From contig JAAHGF010000033.1 in assembly GCA_010672585.1 (NCBI GenBank), forward strand, positions 1-64,000: a DNA stretch of 64,000 bases, written 5' to 3'. Position 1 is the first letter of the stretch. Every line of letters starts with the position of its first letter. The notes beneath the pieces were generated by a model. That model was not told the DNA's origin and did not search any database. It saw nothing but the letters and a program-made list of their open reading frames with translations. The position numbers and the translations under genes were made by a program. Of the stretch, positions 48,361-58,610 are shown piece after piece. Source of the stretch: Okeania sp. SIO1I7. GTDB lineage: Bacteria; Cyanobacteriota; Cyanobacteriia; Cyanobacteriales; Microcoleaceae.

Positions 48361-48552
48361 ATATAGCAGTCGAAGGAAAGGTTCGGACATATCAAAAGTT
48401 TAAAACTCAGACAACGTCAGATTTTCCTTTTTCCTCACAGGAGTGCGCATTCCCTCACAGGAGTCAGCATTCCGCAAGTGAGCTGTCGTCGTCGCGGGGT
48501 CTGGTCGCCGACGCGGGGTCGCACCGCTTCTTTCTTCTTCCTTCTGCTATAA
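48361..48552. repeat. TATAGCAG-bounded repeat
   Basis: Starts TATAGCAGTCGAAGGAAAGG and ends TTCCTTCTGCTATA, an inverted pair. The internal ACTCAGACAA motif is shared with copies near 56684 and 57018. It lies just after the orthocaspase gene's 3' end. Confidence 0.65.
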
Positions 48553-48564
48553 AAAGTATTTTTT

Positions 48565-50997
48565 TCAAACTATCCTATACAAAAAGCTCATAGTTGCCCA
48601 ACTATTAATATCTAGAACATAATCATCAGTTGATAACCCACTTGATTGAACAGCTGATTGACTAGCACTTTGTAAGTCTCGTAATATTGCTTGTACTACA
48701 TTCAAAGGATTTAATACTTCTTGAATTAGCCCATCGTCTCTAACTTGATGTAGCTCTCCATTAAGAGCTGCTATTGTTTCCTTGAATGGTTGATTGCTAC
48801 AGATAATTAGACTTTCTGCCAACCCTTCCGGACCAATTAGTTTCCATCCAAAAGATTCTGTATCCCTAGGAAAATTACTAATCACAGGAGGTATATTTAC
48901 GCTATCTTCTGGAGAAATAGCAAACCCTATTTGTGGAGGATCGTCATTATTGAGAGGTTGATTAGATACAGTAGGATCGAGAACAAAAATGCGCCCACTA
49001 CTGTCTAAACTGAATAACATAAAATAGACTGGGCGATCGCCGTCATTATATAATCGACATTGAATTCGACTACCAACTGGTAATGTGAGTAATCCATCAG
49101 AAACTCCAAAGCTACCTACACCTTCTATGTTCGTTTTAAATTTCGCCTCATTAGTTACCCCTAAAGTTTCCCTACGCATAACTATCTTTGCTTCTGGAGT
49201 AATAGTAGCAAAGTTTGCTCTGACTTTAATTTGAGTCGAACTTTCATTACTCGTTAAGCGTAGTATTTTAGCTGCAAGTAAAGTTTTTAATTGTGAACTT
49301 AACCTTTGTACTGCTACTTTTACTGCTTCTCCTCCTTCTCCTCCTTCTCCTACACTATTGGGTATAAGCACCTGACCTAGAGAAAATAAAGCATAACGAC
49401 CTTGGTACATTGAAGGCAAAGGAGCAGAGAGACTTTGAGCAATAGTTGTTTCCCGTACTCGACTAAATACATAATCTGCTGCTTGGGTATTGTTGACTAC
49501 TGTAACTTGTGACTCTGCGGAGAATCCGCTGGTAGCATCTACCCGTTCAATTCTTGACAGTTCCGGATCGAGAGCAATAGTCAATTCAGTAGGTTTCGGC
49601 AAAATGCGAATTTTTTCTCGCACCACTTCTCCTGCCAAAAGTTGAGGATTAGGAGAAGATGTTTGAGTATTTTTTTGTGTTTGGTTGTTTAGATTTTCTC
49701 CATTTTTAAACTGCTGTTTTTCCTGCTCTGATAACTCTTGTGAAGTATTATTTTCAATAATTATAGAAGCTTTAGCTGTTAAACCAGTCCGACTGCGAAT
49801 TTGTAATTTAAATTGGTAGTTGTTTGAGTTTAAATCCGAAGAAGGTACAGTTGTGAATAGGGAATTAGATGTAACTGCATCAAGAACATTTATTGGCAGT
49901 CCTCCTAGCCAAAGGGTTGCTGTTTTGCCGTTATCTTCTACTGAAGTGACTACGCCACTAGAAGCTGGTAATAAGGGGGTTAAGAGATTTTGATAACGCG
50001 TAGCTACTGGAGTTATAGTAGATTCTTCCGTAAATTGAGCTATATTTTCTTTTGTTGCTTCTTTGAGTTCCGGTTGCTGATAAGTTCCAGCGAGTTGTTC
50101 GACGAAGCTAGTTGCTTGTGCAAAACTAATTTGTAGTTTAGTTGCAGGAGTTGTATGCCATAAATTTTGGGTAAGAGCATAAGTGAATAAACCTGAACTA
50201 AAACCATTCCAGTCAGTTTCGGTAGCAAATTGGCTATCTCTACTAGCATTCAGAATCAATCCTGGTAATTGGTTTTGATTAATTAGCTCTCCTCTTGCCA
50301 AATTTTGACGATCGCGTAGCAGTGTTTGCATTGCTTTCTCTTTTTTATTAATTTCCTCCGTAGTCGAACTAGGTCGAGAGCGAACTCGAAGAAAACCTTG
50401 CAAACTTTTACCAGGATATACATAGCTAGTGTCTAGTACAGTCACTACTTTCGTCGTCTCAAGCGATTGCACTAATAACCATAGAGTTTCTTCTAGTACA
50501 TCATTTATTGCTCTCCCCTCATTGTTTGGAGGTACACCATCTACTGGCACTAGAGTATTTTGAAAGGTTAATTTTGAGGAACTGGACTCATTTTGTTCAT
50601 TCTCATTTATCATTTTGCTGACACGACTACCATAACCACTAAAGTGAAAGAGAACTAGGTCATCAGGTCTAGCTTGATTAGTGAGATGATTAATAAAAGC
50701 TGTTTCTATGTTTTCTCTGGTAGCTTGTTTATTTGTGAGAGTGAGAATATCAGTGGGTAAAAAACCAAACTTATGAACTAGCAATTCCTGCTGCATCTCC
50801 ACATCTGTCACACACCCAGATAGAGCTGCATCCGCATATTCATTAATACCTATGAGAAGTGCTAATTTACGTCCAGTAGTTTGAGCTAGGGCAGTTGAGT
50901 AACGACTGTGGAGTCGCCACCAAGATGCTTCACTTATTCCCAATGCTCCCAGGGCCAAGCTAGCCCTTTGCAGAAATTCACGCCGCTTTAATCCCAT
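48565..50997 (-). CDS. Tat-exported pseudo-orthocaspase (caspase fold, Y/S instead of H/C) with DUF4384
   Basis: An 810-residue protein. The N-terminus MGLKRREFLQRASLALGALG is a twin-arginine signal, so it is exported. A caspase-like p20 domain follows (about 44-200: LALLIGINEYADAALSGCVTD). Where catalytic caspases have SGHGS the sequence reads FHFSGYGSRV, so Y122 replaces the catalytic His, and where they have D(T/S)C it reads VLDTSYVYPG, so S191 replaces the Cys. Such Tyr/Ser variants are known among cyanobacterial orthocaspases and are regarded as non-proteolytic. The C-terminal part (about 640-770) resembles DUF4384 (YNDGDRPVYFMLFSLDSSGRI). It probably acts as a binding or regulatory protein at the cell surface. 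Confidence 0.9.
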   Translation of the reverse strand: MGLKRREFLQRASLALGALGISEASWWRLHSRYSTALAQTTGRKLALLIGINEYADAALSGCVTDVEMQQELLVHKFGFLPTDILTLTNKQATRENIETAFINHLTNQARPDDLVLFHFSGYGSRVSKMINENEQNESSSSKLTFQNTLVPVDGVPPNNEGRAINDVLEETLWLLVQSLETTKVVTVLDTSYVYPGKSLQGFLRVRSRPSSTTEEINKKEKAMQTLLRDRQNLARGELINQNQLPGLILNASRDSQFATETDWNGFSSGLFTYALTQNLWHTTPATKLQISFAQATSFVEQLAGTYQQPELKEATKENIAQFTEESTITPVATRYQNLLTPLLPASSGVVTSVEDNGKTATLWLGGLPINVLDAVTSNSLFTTVPSSDLNSNNYQFKLQIRSRTGLTAKASIIIENNTSQELSEQEKQQFKNGENLNNQTQKNTQTSSPNPQLLAGEVVREKIRILPKPTELTIALDPELSRIERVDATSGFSAESQVTVVNNTQAADYVFSRVRETTIAQSLSAPLPSMYQGRYALFSLGQVLIPNSVGEGGEGGEAVKVAVQRLSSQLKTLLAAKILRLTSNESSTQIKVRANFATITPEAKIVMRRETLGVTNEAKFKTNIEGVGSFGVSDGLLTLPVGSRIQCRLYNDGDRPVYFMLFSLDSSGRIFVLDPTVSNQPLNNDDPPQIGFAISPEDSVNIPPVISNFPRDTESFGWKLIGPEGLAESLIICSNQPFKETIAALNGELHQVRDDGLIQEVLNPLNVVQAILRDLQSASQSAVQSSGLSTDDYVLDINSWATMSFLYRIV

Positions 50998-51239
50998 GCT
51001 TTTTCCTTAAAGTCCTCACTTGAACTGAGTCAATTAGGACTTTTTATAACAACATTATTATTAATTTTCTACATAATTGAAGCATTCTGCAGTTAACCGA
51101 TAGGGGCGATCGTAGCTAACTTTAAACACTTGCGAGTTTAGTTTACTACATCTTTCAGGTCAGCTCTTAAGCAGCCATCAAGTTAAAGTAAATTTAATAT
51201 AGATAACTTGACCGCTCAACTAAACTTACTCAAACTTAA
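50998..51239. other. Short gene-free stretch
   Basis: Contains the upstream region of the orthocaspase gene (minus strand) and the right end of the following tnpB element. No gene or clear promoter seen. Confidence 0.5.
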
Positions 51240-52475
51240 TCAAAAGCCTGAAAGCTTAGTTGTTCGTAGTGGATCGACCACCACAGGGTTAAACGGCAAA
51301 CCCTTTATTCCTTGGTCCAAGACATCAGGAATTACTTTTTTCATTATATTAAATGACCCATTTACATCTGCATTTAATAATTTATTTTCCCTGGTTTTAT
51401 ACAGTCCTCTTGTTACTCTTTTTCCACTAAATTTCGGTTTTTGTTCTCCATATTTTGGTAAATCATCCCCATCTAAACAGCTCGATTGAGATGTATAGAA
51501 TTCTTCGGTAATTATTACTTTTATTCCTCTTAGTTGGGCTTTATACGTTAACATCTCTATTAACCTATAGTGAGGGATATTCACAAATTGTTGATTGTTC
51601 TTTTTACCTAACTTTCTTTCTTGTTTCCAATTTGGATTCTGCCCAATGATTAAGATTCCTATTTCATGGTTTACACACCAGTCTATTACTCTTTTACTTG
51701 CTGTATGAAGATAGTTTTCTACTCGACAATTTCGTTTGTGAGTTAATTTTTTTAACCGATGATAATTAGTTTTATTGTGGTTGGTTTTTAATTGAGATTG
51801 TCAACAAGAGCGTTGTTTATTATAAAAGGTGTTAATTGCTTTTAATGGTCTGCCTTTAATCAATAGAGGTGAATTTCCTGTTTGATTTGTAGTTACAGCT
51901 ATTAAATTATTTACTCCTAAATCTACTCCTGCTACTTGTTGATTATTTGTTATTTCCTCCTGTTTTTCATAGACTATTTCTATTATGTAACAACTACTTT
52001 TGGGGATGATTCTGGCTTCTATTATTTCTGTCTGTGAAGTGGGTATTTTTATTTCACTCATCGACAGATGAAAAATCCCTTTTTTTAAGGCTTTCTGATA
52101 AATTGATTCATCTGGATAGGGCAGAATATTTGGGCATTTTGTCTTATGTTTGTAATTGGGGATTTTTGGTTTACCTAAAAATTTATTTGGCTGTTTTTTC
52201 CACTCTCTTAAGGCTGAAAAATAACTACTCCAAGCTGAATCTAATCTCCTGATTATCTGCTTACTTACTTTGGTAGGTAAAGCTTGATAATCATCACTTT
52301 TAGATACATTCTGATAAAGTTCATTAAAATTTAATTTCTTTTGATAGGAAAAGAAATGTTGGCAATAATGGTAATTGGCTAAATTGAACAGATTTTTCGA
52401 CAAAAAAGCCTTGTGGTAACAAGCTGACCACAAATAATGCGATTTAGTAATAACATGACGTTCAACTAGCTTCAT
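51240..52475 (-). pseudogene. TnpB-like gene with one in-frame stop
   Basis: Two parts in one frame, split by a single TGA (51801-51803, minus strand): MKLVERHVITKSHYLWSACY to YNKQRSC, then QSQLKTNHNK to RTTKLSGF, together about 411 codons. The RuvC-I aspartate is in VAGVDLGVNNLIAV and the last acidic motif in NADVNGSFNI. In place of the usual glutamate motif (EDLN) it reads IIGQNPNWKQ, and the zinc ribbon is reduced to YTSQSSCLDGD...SGKRVTRGLY with no CxxC pair. This arrangement is a known cyanobacterial TnpB subgroup rather than decay of this copy, as far as I can judge. The single stop makes it a recent pseudogene, unless read through. Confidence 0.85.
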
Positions 52476-52620
52476 ATCTTATATTGTAGCTGATAACGAC
52501 TCAATGGATAGACAACTGAACAGACTTACTCATTTTAGTTTGATAGTTATAGTTATGAGTAAGTTTGATGAACTTTAGATAAGTTTTCCCCTTCTGTATT
52601 TACCCCAATTCTGAGGGGCG

Positions 52621-52655
52621 GTTGAAAAGCTGACTTTTTGTATAGCTTTTTCAAC
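52621..52655. terminator. Hairpin downstream of ATP sulfurylase
   Basis: GTTGAAAAGCT pairs with AGCTTTTTCAAC across a 12-base loop, 70 bp after the sat stop codon (minus strand). It lacks a following T-run, so termination is uncertain; it may instead belong to the tnpB element's left end. Confidence 0.4.
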
Positions 52656-52724
52656 CTACCTCCAAATACTGGTACAATTATGCTTCATAATATAAGGAGT
52701 GTACCAGAAAAATTTCTGCTAATA

Positions 52725-53897
52725 TCAGCTAGATGCTTTCATTGCCTTAGCCAACTCTTCTGCGACTTCTGGTCGTGAAAATTCTGGTGGTGGTAGCTCG
52801 CCCCGACGTAACATTTCTCGTACTTTTGTTCCTGATAGATGAATTCGTTCTTCTGGTAAACTTGGACTTGTTTTACTTGTGGCCATACCTTTAGTACGAG
52901 TACAGTAGAAAGCGTGTTCAAACTTCATTGGAACAATATCTAACTCTCCGGGTTCAAACTCATCAAAGATATGTTGAGCATCATAAGTACCGTAATAATC
53001 TCCTACCCCGGCATGATCTCGACCAACGATGAAATGGGTACAACCATAGTTTTTACGCACTAAAGCATGAAAAATTGCTTCCCTTGGGCCAGCATAACGC
53101 ATAGCTGAGGGATTAATGGCCATAATTACTCGGTTTTGAGGAAAGTATTTCTCAAACATAATCTCGTAGCAACGCATCCGGACATCAGCAGGAATATCGT
53201 CCGATTTGGTCGCACCTACTAAAGGATGTAGAAATAAACCATCTACTGTTTCTAAAGCACACTTTTGAATATATTCATGGGCACGGTGGATGGGGTTACG
53301 AGTTTGGAAACCTACTACTGTTTTCCAATCTCTTTCTAGAAATAGTTTTCTGGACTCGGCCGGATCGATTTGATATTTGGGAAATAATGGGTGAGGATGA
53401 CGTTCTAATAACCATACTGGACCTGCCAAGTTAATGGGGCCTGCATCATAGAGAACTTTTACTCCTGGATGTTTGATTTCGTCTGTGCGATAAACATTAA
53501 TTGCTTCGTGGGCTTTGTTGTAGCGAAACTTTTGAGTTAATTCTAAAACTCCTACAAATTCTCCATCGGGAGAATCAAGACGCACCCAGCTTCCTTCTTT
53601 GATTGAATCTGCTACTTCTTCTGAGACTGGTAGAGTGACTGGTATACTCCAAGGTAGACCATTTTGAAGACGCATATCAGTAACTACAGTTTCATAGTCT
53701 GCCGCTTCCATAAAGCCATTTAGAGGACTAAAACCTCCTATAGCTATCATCACTAAGTCTGAAAGTGCTCGTTTATCTAGTTTTACTCGTGGTAAGCTTT
53801 CAGCTTTTTCCATGAACTCTTGTCGTTCTGCTGGTGTGGCAATCCGATTAATCAGATGGCCACCGTGTGCTGGTATACCATTGGGATGCTGACTCAA
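52725..53897 (-). CDS. sat: Sulfate adenylyltransferase (ATP sulfurylase)
   Basis: A 390-residue single-subunit ATP sulfurylase, making adenosine 5'-phosphosulfate from ATP and sulfate as the first step of assimilatory sulfate reduction. The catalytic segment [16 protein letters not shown] carries the QxRN and HxxH motifs, followed by [38 protein letters not shown] and [17 protein letters not shown]. The length is normal and there is no fused APS kinase. The gene is monocistronic here: its upstream region is repeat DNA and a tnpB pseudogene lies downstream. The sulfate assimilation partners must be elsewhere. Confidence 0.97.
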   Translation of the reverse strand: MSQHPNGIPAHGGHLINRIATPAERQEFMEKAESLPRVKLDKRALSDLVMIAIGGFSPLNGFMEAADYETVVTDMRLQNGLPWSIPVTLPVSEEVADSIKEGSWVRLDSPDGEFVGVLELTQKFRYNKAHEAINVYRTDEIKHPGVKVLYDAGPINLAGPVWLLERHPHPLFPKYQIDPAESRKLFLERDWKTVVGFQTRNPIHRAHEYIQKCALETVDGLFLHPLVGATKSDDIPADVRMRCYEIMFEKYFPQNRVIMAINPSAMRYAGPREAIFHALVRKNYGCTHFIVGRDHAGVGDYYGTYDAQHIFDEFEPGELDIVPMKFEHAFYCTRTKGMATSKTSPSLPEERIHLSGTKVREMLRRGELPPPEFSRPEVAEELAKAMKASS

Positions 53898-54161
53898 AGC
53901 AATTCCTCTCTTTGTTAACTACAGTAGTCGATCAAAATTAGGTTTTCTAATCTCGATCTTACATCTTTGAGGTACCTCTGTCTTCAGATTTAGTTATTAG
54001 AAGTTGACTGAGGTTAAGGTAATTATCAAAGATGCTTTCTTTTTTCTAACTTCTCTAGTTTTAATCAGATGACCGGATTTATTGAAATCCTTCTTAAAGG
54101 ATGACTACGTTATGGTTAAGGATTCCCAAACCTCACGATTTAGGTTTCTGCTGCCTCTTTA
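53898..54161. other. Upstream region of sat
   Basis: AT-rich region holding the sat promoter on the minus strand. No gene. No clear consensus promoter seen. Confidence 0.45.
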
Positions 54162-54596
54162 TATCAAATCCGGTTAAACAGTTATAGCTATAGCTTGGTT
54201 AAGCTAGGAGGAGTCAACCCACCCCTCGCCCCTCCCCCTCCCAGGAGGGGAGTGGGAAGTCAGGAGTCAGGTAGGGGAGCCGTCGGATTGGCGAGGTACA
54301 GGATGAGAGATATTACCGAATAATTAATAATTAATAATTAATAATTAATAATTAATAATTAAATAATTCTGGTTTAAAGCTTCCTCTTTTAAGGGGAAAA
54401 AAGCGGTCGAGAGATGGATGGGTTTCCTAACCATATCCAATCGACTCCTGTGAAGAAATAATATTTCCTGATATTCAATTCCGTAGGGGTTTTAACCAGA
54501 GGTAATTATCAATTATCCATTATCCATTAATGAAAAGCATGAGCGTAGTTATGACGATTGGAGAATTTTTTTATGTCCAATTAAACGGATTTGATA
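54162..54596. repeat. MITE family D copy (435 bp) containing a family A repeat
   Basis: Ends TATCAAATCCGG and AAACGGATTTGATA with TTA duplicated (54159-54161 and 54597-54599). A full family A repeat (54314-54534) is inserted inside. Confidence 0.8.
54314..54534. repeat. Family A repeat nested in D
   Basis: TTACCGAATAATTAATAATT, about six AATTAAT heptamers, a GGATGGGTTTCC...CATATCC core and ATCCATT heptamers. Structure as in 24544-24763. Confidence 0.8.
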
Positions 54597-54744
54597 TTAC
54601 AGAGGAGCTGTGCTTTTTCCGTTTGTCATTCTGCGCAAACGTATCGCGAAGGGAAACAATGCACTAACCTTCTAGTATTTACTTTCTTGCGGTCTTACGG
54701 TCGCTAAATATTTATAAATCACAATTTATTAATATAGCATTAAC

Positions 54745-54833
54745 AGGACTTACGCAAAGGCACTATTTATAGAGGAAAGTAACTGTTGGACAATAGTTTT
54801 GAGCGCTATATATAGCGTATCTGCGTAAGTCCT
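54745..54833. repeat. 89-bp MITE related to the IS at 60378
   Basis: Ends AGGACTTACGCAAAGGCACT and, inverted, AGGACTTACGCAGATACGCT, followed inward by TATATAG. These are the ends of the 60378-61776 IS, with no coding interior. Confidence 0.75.
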
Positions 54834-55414
54834 AATTAATTAAGCTGTGAGAATATTTTTGAGCTATAAACCAACTGGTAATCAAGTTAGAGATATTTTT
54901 CGATCGCTACAGTCATCAAATCTTACTACAGTAGATAATAGCAATCTGGGCGGGATTCGTAAAAGGTTCTAAATTAATTATAAATAATAATAAAGTCTGA
55001 AATTATTACCAGTTTTTTCTGTTCTCTAATTTGCAGAGATTTTCCATACAATCTAAATAGGACGACTAATAGAAAAAAAGTCAAAATCAGATTATGTAAA
55101 GTTATGTAAAAAAAATGTCGTCTTGAATGTAAATAATTTGACAAAAACTGGTTGAATAAATTAGTATTATCTAAATAAGAAGTTTGCCAAACTACAAAAT
55201 TTAACTAGGTAAACTATTAGCAATCTTTGATCGTGAGTGCTAAAAATACGCCATTATATTTTGAGGACAAATTCAAGCATAAAGTCAAGGTTTTGCATCT
55301 AATTAATTATTAGTTAGAGGTCAAAAAATTAGCACTCACCTTGAAAGACTGCTAACTTGAATCTGTCTAAAATATAGTTATAGTATCAAAAATAATTAGA
55401 GAGGAAACACAGAA
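54834..55414. other. Gene-free upstream region of the 113-residue protein
   Basis: No gene. A TTGACA at 55138 is followed by TATTAT at 55165 with too long a spacer (21 bases) to be a confident promoter. AGCACTC motifs near 55234 and 55330 form a loose inverted pair. Confidence 0.45.
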
Positions 55415-55756
55415 ATGCAGTATACTTTTGAACTTTTAGGTATTTCTCCAATCTTACATTTTTTTAATCACCAACAAAAACTGCAAGTAGAAAAAAACTT
55501 AACTGTAGAATATCTCGGAAACCGTCAGTGTTCTTTAGATGTGTTTATAAAATCTGTAGAAAATGTTTCTACTAATCGTGGTTGGAGAGTAGATAAAGTT
55601 GTCGAAACAGTGATTAACTTTTGGATGAATAACGCTGATAGTATTCAGTATTGGAATTCTCGCTTAAAAGATGCTGGAGAGGAAAATCTTTTAGTGGCAA
55701 GAGTGGGAGATATTAAATCTTTAAGGCAATCCTTTGAATTTTTACTAAATCATTAG
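55415..55756 (+). CDS. Small conserved hypothetical protein
   Basis: A 113-residue soluble protein with a good RBS (GAGAGGAAA) upstream of the ATG at 55415. The N-terminal half (MQYTFELLGISPILHFFNHQ) and the helical C-terminal half (VVETVINFWMNNADSIQYWNSRLKDAGEENLLVARVGDI) look well folded. It has no signal peptide, membrane segment, metal-binding or nucleotide-binding motif that I can see. It resembles small cyanobacterial hypotheticals, but I cannot name the family. The gene is isolated: 1.5 kb of repeat DNA precedes it and 1.4 kb follows. Coding status is supported by the RBS and by protein-like composition. Confidence 0.7.
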   Translation: MQYTFELLGISPILHFFNHQQKLQVEKNLTVEYLGNRQCSLDVFIKSVENVSTNRGWRVDKVVETVINFWMNNADSIQYWNSRLKDAGEENLLVARVGDIKSLRQSFEFLLNH

Positions 55757-56068
55757 GTCGTATTGGTGCGAGTCTGGATATATTTGAGCTGCCAATATAA
55801 TGTCTACAAAAGACGGGCAATAAAAGTAATATTTTCAGACTTTTTATCTATAAAATTGAAATTTTGAATTTTATTAATTCAGATAAGTTAGGTAAACTTG
55901 TGATTTTTTTATCTAATATCATGTCCGGATAAGAGCGTGACAAAAAAACTTTCTACAACTTAAAACTCCCTCTTCTTCCCTCCTGAGAGAATTACTTTGA
56001 TTTAGTATTTATGACGATTGGAGATTTTTTTTTATGTCCAATCAAACGGATTTGATATGATTTATGCA

Positions 56069-56235
56069 GTAAGCATTCAGCTATTAGCTGTCAGCTCTCA
56101 TAACGGGGTTCTAATGAATATAGGCTTTAAAGTCAGCTTTTAGACGTAAGTATAAATTCTGGCTCAATTAGTAAAGCTTTTATCTAAAACTAAAAGCAAT
56201 AGCTGATGCCTGATAGCTGACGGCTGAATGCTTAC
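56069..56235. repeat. MITE family E copy (167 bp) with 8-bp duplication
   Basis: Ends GTAAGCATTCAGC and GCTGAATGCTTAC; TTTATGCA is duplicated exactly (56061-56068 and 56236-56243). The interior matches 19618-19809 (CTCTCATAACGGGGTT). Confidence 0.9.
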
Positions 56236-56449
56236 TTTATGCAAGAGGTCTAATACCATTTTCAAAAAAGAATGTTACGAATAATTTGAGTAATAAAAAG
56301 ACTTTTTTGGAGATGTCCTTTTGACTAAAAAGATAAATTACAACCTAAAAAATGATATCAAAGCCATTATTCTGACTCCTAACTTCTGACTCCTGAATTC
56401 TAAGAAATAGCCTAACTATTTGTAGCAAACAGTTATCAAATTGGTCTAA

Positions 56450-56664
56450 TATCGTGTCCGGTTGAACAGTTATAAAATAAATAACTACGGAGGAGTCAGG
56501 AGTCAGGAGTAAACCTACCCCTAAACCCTCCCCTCCTGGGAGGGGAAGGAGCGAGTCAGGAGCGAAGAAAGAAGAAGGAAGAGGAAGAACAACAGAAGAA
56601 GGAGAAAGTTTTTTGGTCGCGTAAGCGGAACGGAGTTCTATCACGCTATTATCCGGACATGATA
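56450..56664. repeat. MITE family C copy (215 bp)
   Basis: Ends TATCGTGTCCGG and CCGGACATGATA with TAA on both sides (56447-56449 and 56665-56667). Confidence 0.85.
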
Positions 56665-56683
56665 TAATTTAAAAAAAATTGGT

Positions 56684-57198
56684 ATAGCAGTGGAAGGAAA
56701 GGGCACAGATGAAAAACTAAAAACTCAGGCAAAGCTAAATTGTTCCTTGTTCCTTGTTTCTTGTTCTTTTTTCCTTCTGCTATAGAACCCCCGATCGTAT
56801 CTTCATAAATTTAGCAAGGAGACAGGAGACAGCTATACTGGAGACAGGAGACAACCCACCCCTCGCCCCTCCCCCTCCACCGGAGGGGAAGAAGAAAAAG
56901 GGAAGATATGGGGAGAAATAATACACAAAATTCAACACACCAACACCAAGATTTTCGGATCATATTGATGCGCGAAAAGACTTGAATACCATAATTATAT
57001 AGCGATCAAATGGGTTCTATAAGCAGACATATGAAAACCTAAAAACTCAGACAAAGCTACATTTTTCCTTTTTCCTTTTTCCCTCTTCCTTGTTCCCTCT
57101 TCTTCCTTCCTTTTGCTATAAGCGGACATATGAAAACCTAAAAACTCAGACAAAGCTACATTTTTCCTTCTTCCTTGTTCCCTCTTCCTTCTTCCTTC
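56684..57198. repeat. TATAGCAG-type repeats, one tandemly duplicated
   Basis: One copy at about 56684-56785 (TATAGCAGTGGAAGGAAAGG ... TTCCTTCTGCTATA). Then a ~100-bp unit starting CTATAAGC(A/G)GACATATG appears twice in tandem from about 57018. The second copy ends in TTCCTTC heptamers directly against the truB stop codon (complement of 57199-57201). Confidence 0.7.
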
Positions 57199-58104
57199 TT
57201 ATTCAAGAATTACAACTTGAGGTGCTAATAATAAATTTTCTTCGGATTTGATTAACTGCCCAATACCGAGAAAGATACCTTCAATATTGTATACTCGCAG
57301 AGGATTTTCAGTTTTTTCGTCTTCTATTTCCCATTTTTTCTGATAAGGTAAACGTTGACCTTGACACCATCTTTTAGCATCCTCAATAACTAAAACTATT
57401 GCTTGTAAATGTGCCAATGCTACCTCCGGTGATAAGAGGTTAAATGTTTTTTGTTGCAGTTGAGTTTCCATCTCCTCAAAAGTCAGACTATCTTTCAAAC
57501 AAAAGCCACTACTTTCTGTTCGAGTTAAAGTAGCTAAAGTTCCTCCAGTATTTAAAACTGCACCTAGATCGCGAGCGATCGCCCGAATATAAGTTCCAGT
57601 ACCACAAGCGATCGCTAAATCTAGCTCGGGAAAATCTCCACTTCGCCAGTCAATAATTTCTAAACTAGACACTTCTACAACCCGAGTAGGAACTTCAACA
57701 GTTTTTCCCTGACGAGCTAAATCATAAAGTCTCTTTCCTTCCACCTGTATTGCACTGTAACTAGGAGGAATTTGTTCAATTTTTCCTAAGAAATTTGGCA
57801 GCACCGCTTCTATATCAGACAATGTTAACTGTGGCGCTAGTGTAGATTTAACAATTTCTCCCTCTAAATCATCAGTAGTCGTAACTACACCAAATTTGAC
57901 TGTAGCACAATAAGCTTTTTCTGAGCGTAGAAACTGTAATAATCTAGTTGCTTTTCCCACCGCAATAGGTAAGACACCTGTAGCAGCAGGATCGAGAGTT
58001 CCTCCATGGCCAACACGCTTGAGACGTAGTAACTTTCTTACTTTTGCTACACAGTCATGGGAAGTCATGCCAGATGGTTTATTGAGGTTGAGAAAGCCTT
58101 GCAT
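57199..58104 (-). CDS. truB: tRNA pseudouridine(55) synthase
   Basis: A 301-residue TruB, which makes pseudouridine at position 55 in the T-loop of tRNAs. The catalytic aspartate is D38 in [15 protein letters not shown]. Other landmarks are [18 protein letters not shown] at the start, [21 protein letters not shown], and the C-terminal [18 protein letters not shown]. Length and domain order are normal, with a small C-terminal domain. The stop codon TAA directly follows a TTCCTTC heptamer tract on the plus strand, so a repeat defines the 3' boundary. The usual neighbours of truB elsewhere (rbfA, infB, ribF) are absent. Confidence 0.96.
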   Translation of the reverse strand: MQGFLNLNKPSGMTSHDCVAKVRKLLRLKRVGHGGTLDPAATGVLPIAVGKATRLLQFLRSEKAYCATVKFGVVTTTDDLEGEIVKSTLAPQLTLSDIEAVLPNFLGKIEQIPPSYSAIQVEGKRLYDLARQGKTVEVPTRVVEVSSLEIIDWRSGDFPELDLAIACGTGTYIRAIARDLGAVLNTGGTLATLTRTESSGFCLKDSLTFEEMETQLQQKTFNLLSPEVALAHLQAIVLVIEDAKRWCQGQRLPYQKKWEIEDEKTENPLRVYNIEGIFLGIGQLIKSEENLLLAPQVVILE

Positions 58105-58225
58105 TATTTGATTTCACCCATAATTTTTCGTTATTCTTTGGTCTTATATCATGTCTGGATAATTAGTGATGAAAAAAATTTTTCCTCTTCTTACCGAATA
58201 ATTAATAATTAATAATTAATAATTA

Positions 58226-58467
58226 GGGCTTGCTGATTAAATATCAAAGTACTGATAGATAAAGGTTTTAGCTGTTTTAGGTTGAAAGGGGTGCGCCTGT
58301 TTTCGGTAAAGATTGCTCAAAAAACTAGCATTTTGTGCAAGAGTTGGGCAGAACAATTTTGGGACAAAACGCCCGCTCCTACCTCCTCTACATTCCCCGT
58401 TCCTCCTGTCTCCTGACTCCTGTCTCCTGTCTCCTACAAAGAGCAAAAAGACTTTTTCAGCAAACCC
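58226..58467. repeat. MITE family B copy (242 bp)
   Basis: Ends GGGCTTGCTGATT and TTTTTCAGCAAACCC; TAATTA at 58220-58225 and 58468-58473. Confidence 0.9.
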
Positions 58468-58473
58468 TAATTA

Positions 58474-58610
58474 GACTTGTCGCTTTATAACTTCAAAAAT
58501 CCCCAAAAACCTTGTTCTATAACGATTGTAGCTATTGGCGACTAAAAAGCCTTGGAGTTATTGCTCTGTCTAGGTTGGAGCGATTTTTTCCCTCTATTTA
58601 GCGACAAGTC
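58474..58610. repeat. MITE family F copy (137 bp)
   Basis: Ends GACTTGTCGCT and AGCGACAAGTC, flanked by TA (58472-58473 and 58611-58612). It entered the TAATTA duplication left by MITE B, so it is younger than B. Confidence 0.88.

Noticed and set aside
55138-55170. Promoter for the 113-residue protein
   Set aside because: TTGACA and TATTAT are 21 bases apart, too far for a confident sigma-70 promoter, and 250 bp from the start codon.
56345-56644. 99-residue minus-strand gene
   Set aside because: Falls within and beside a family C element and translates GGAGTCA heptamers.
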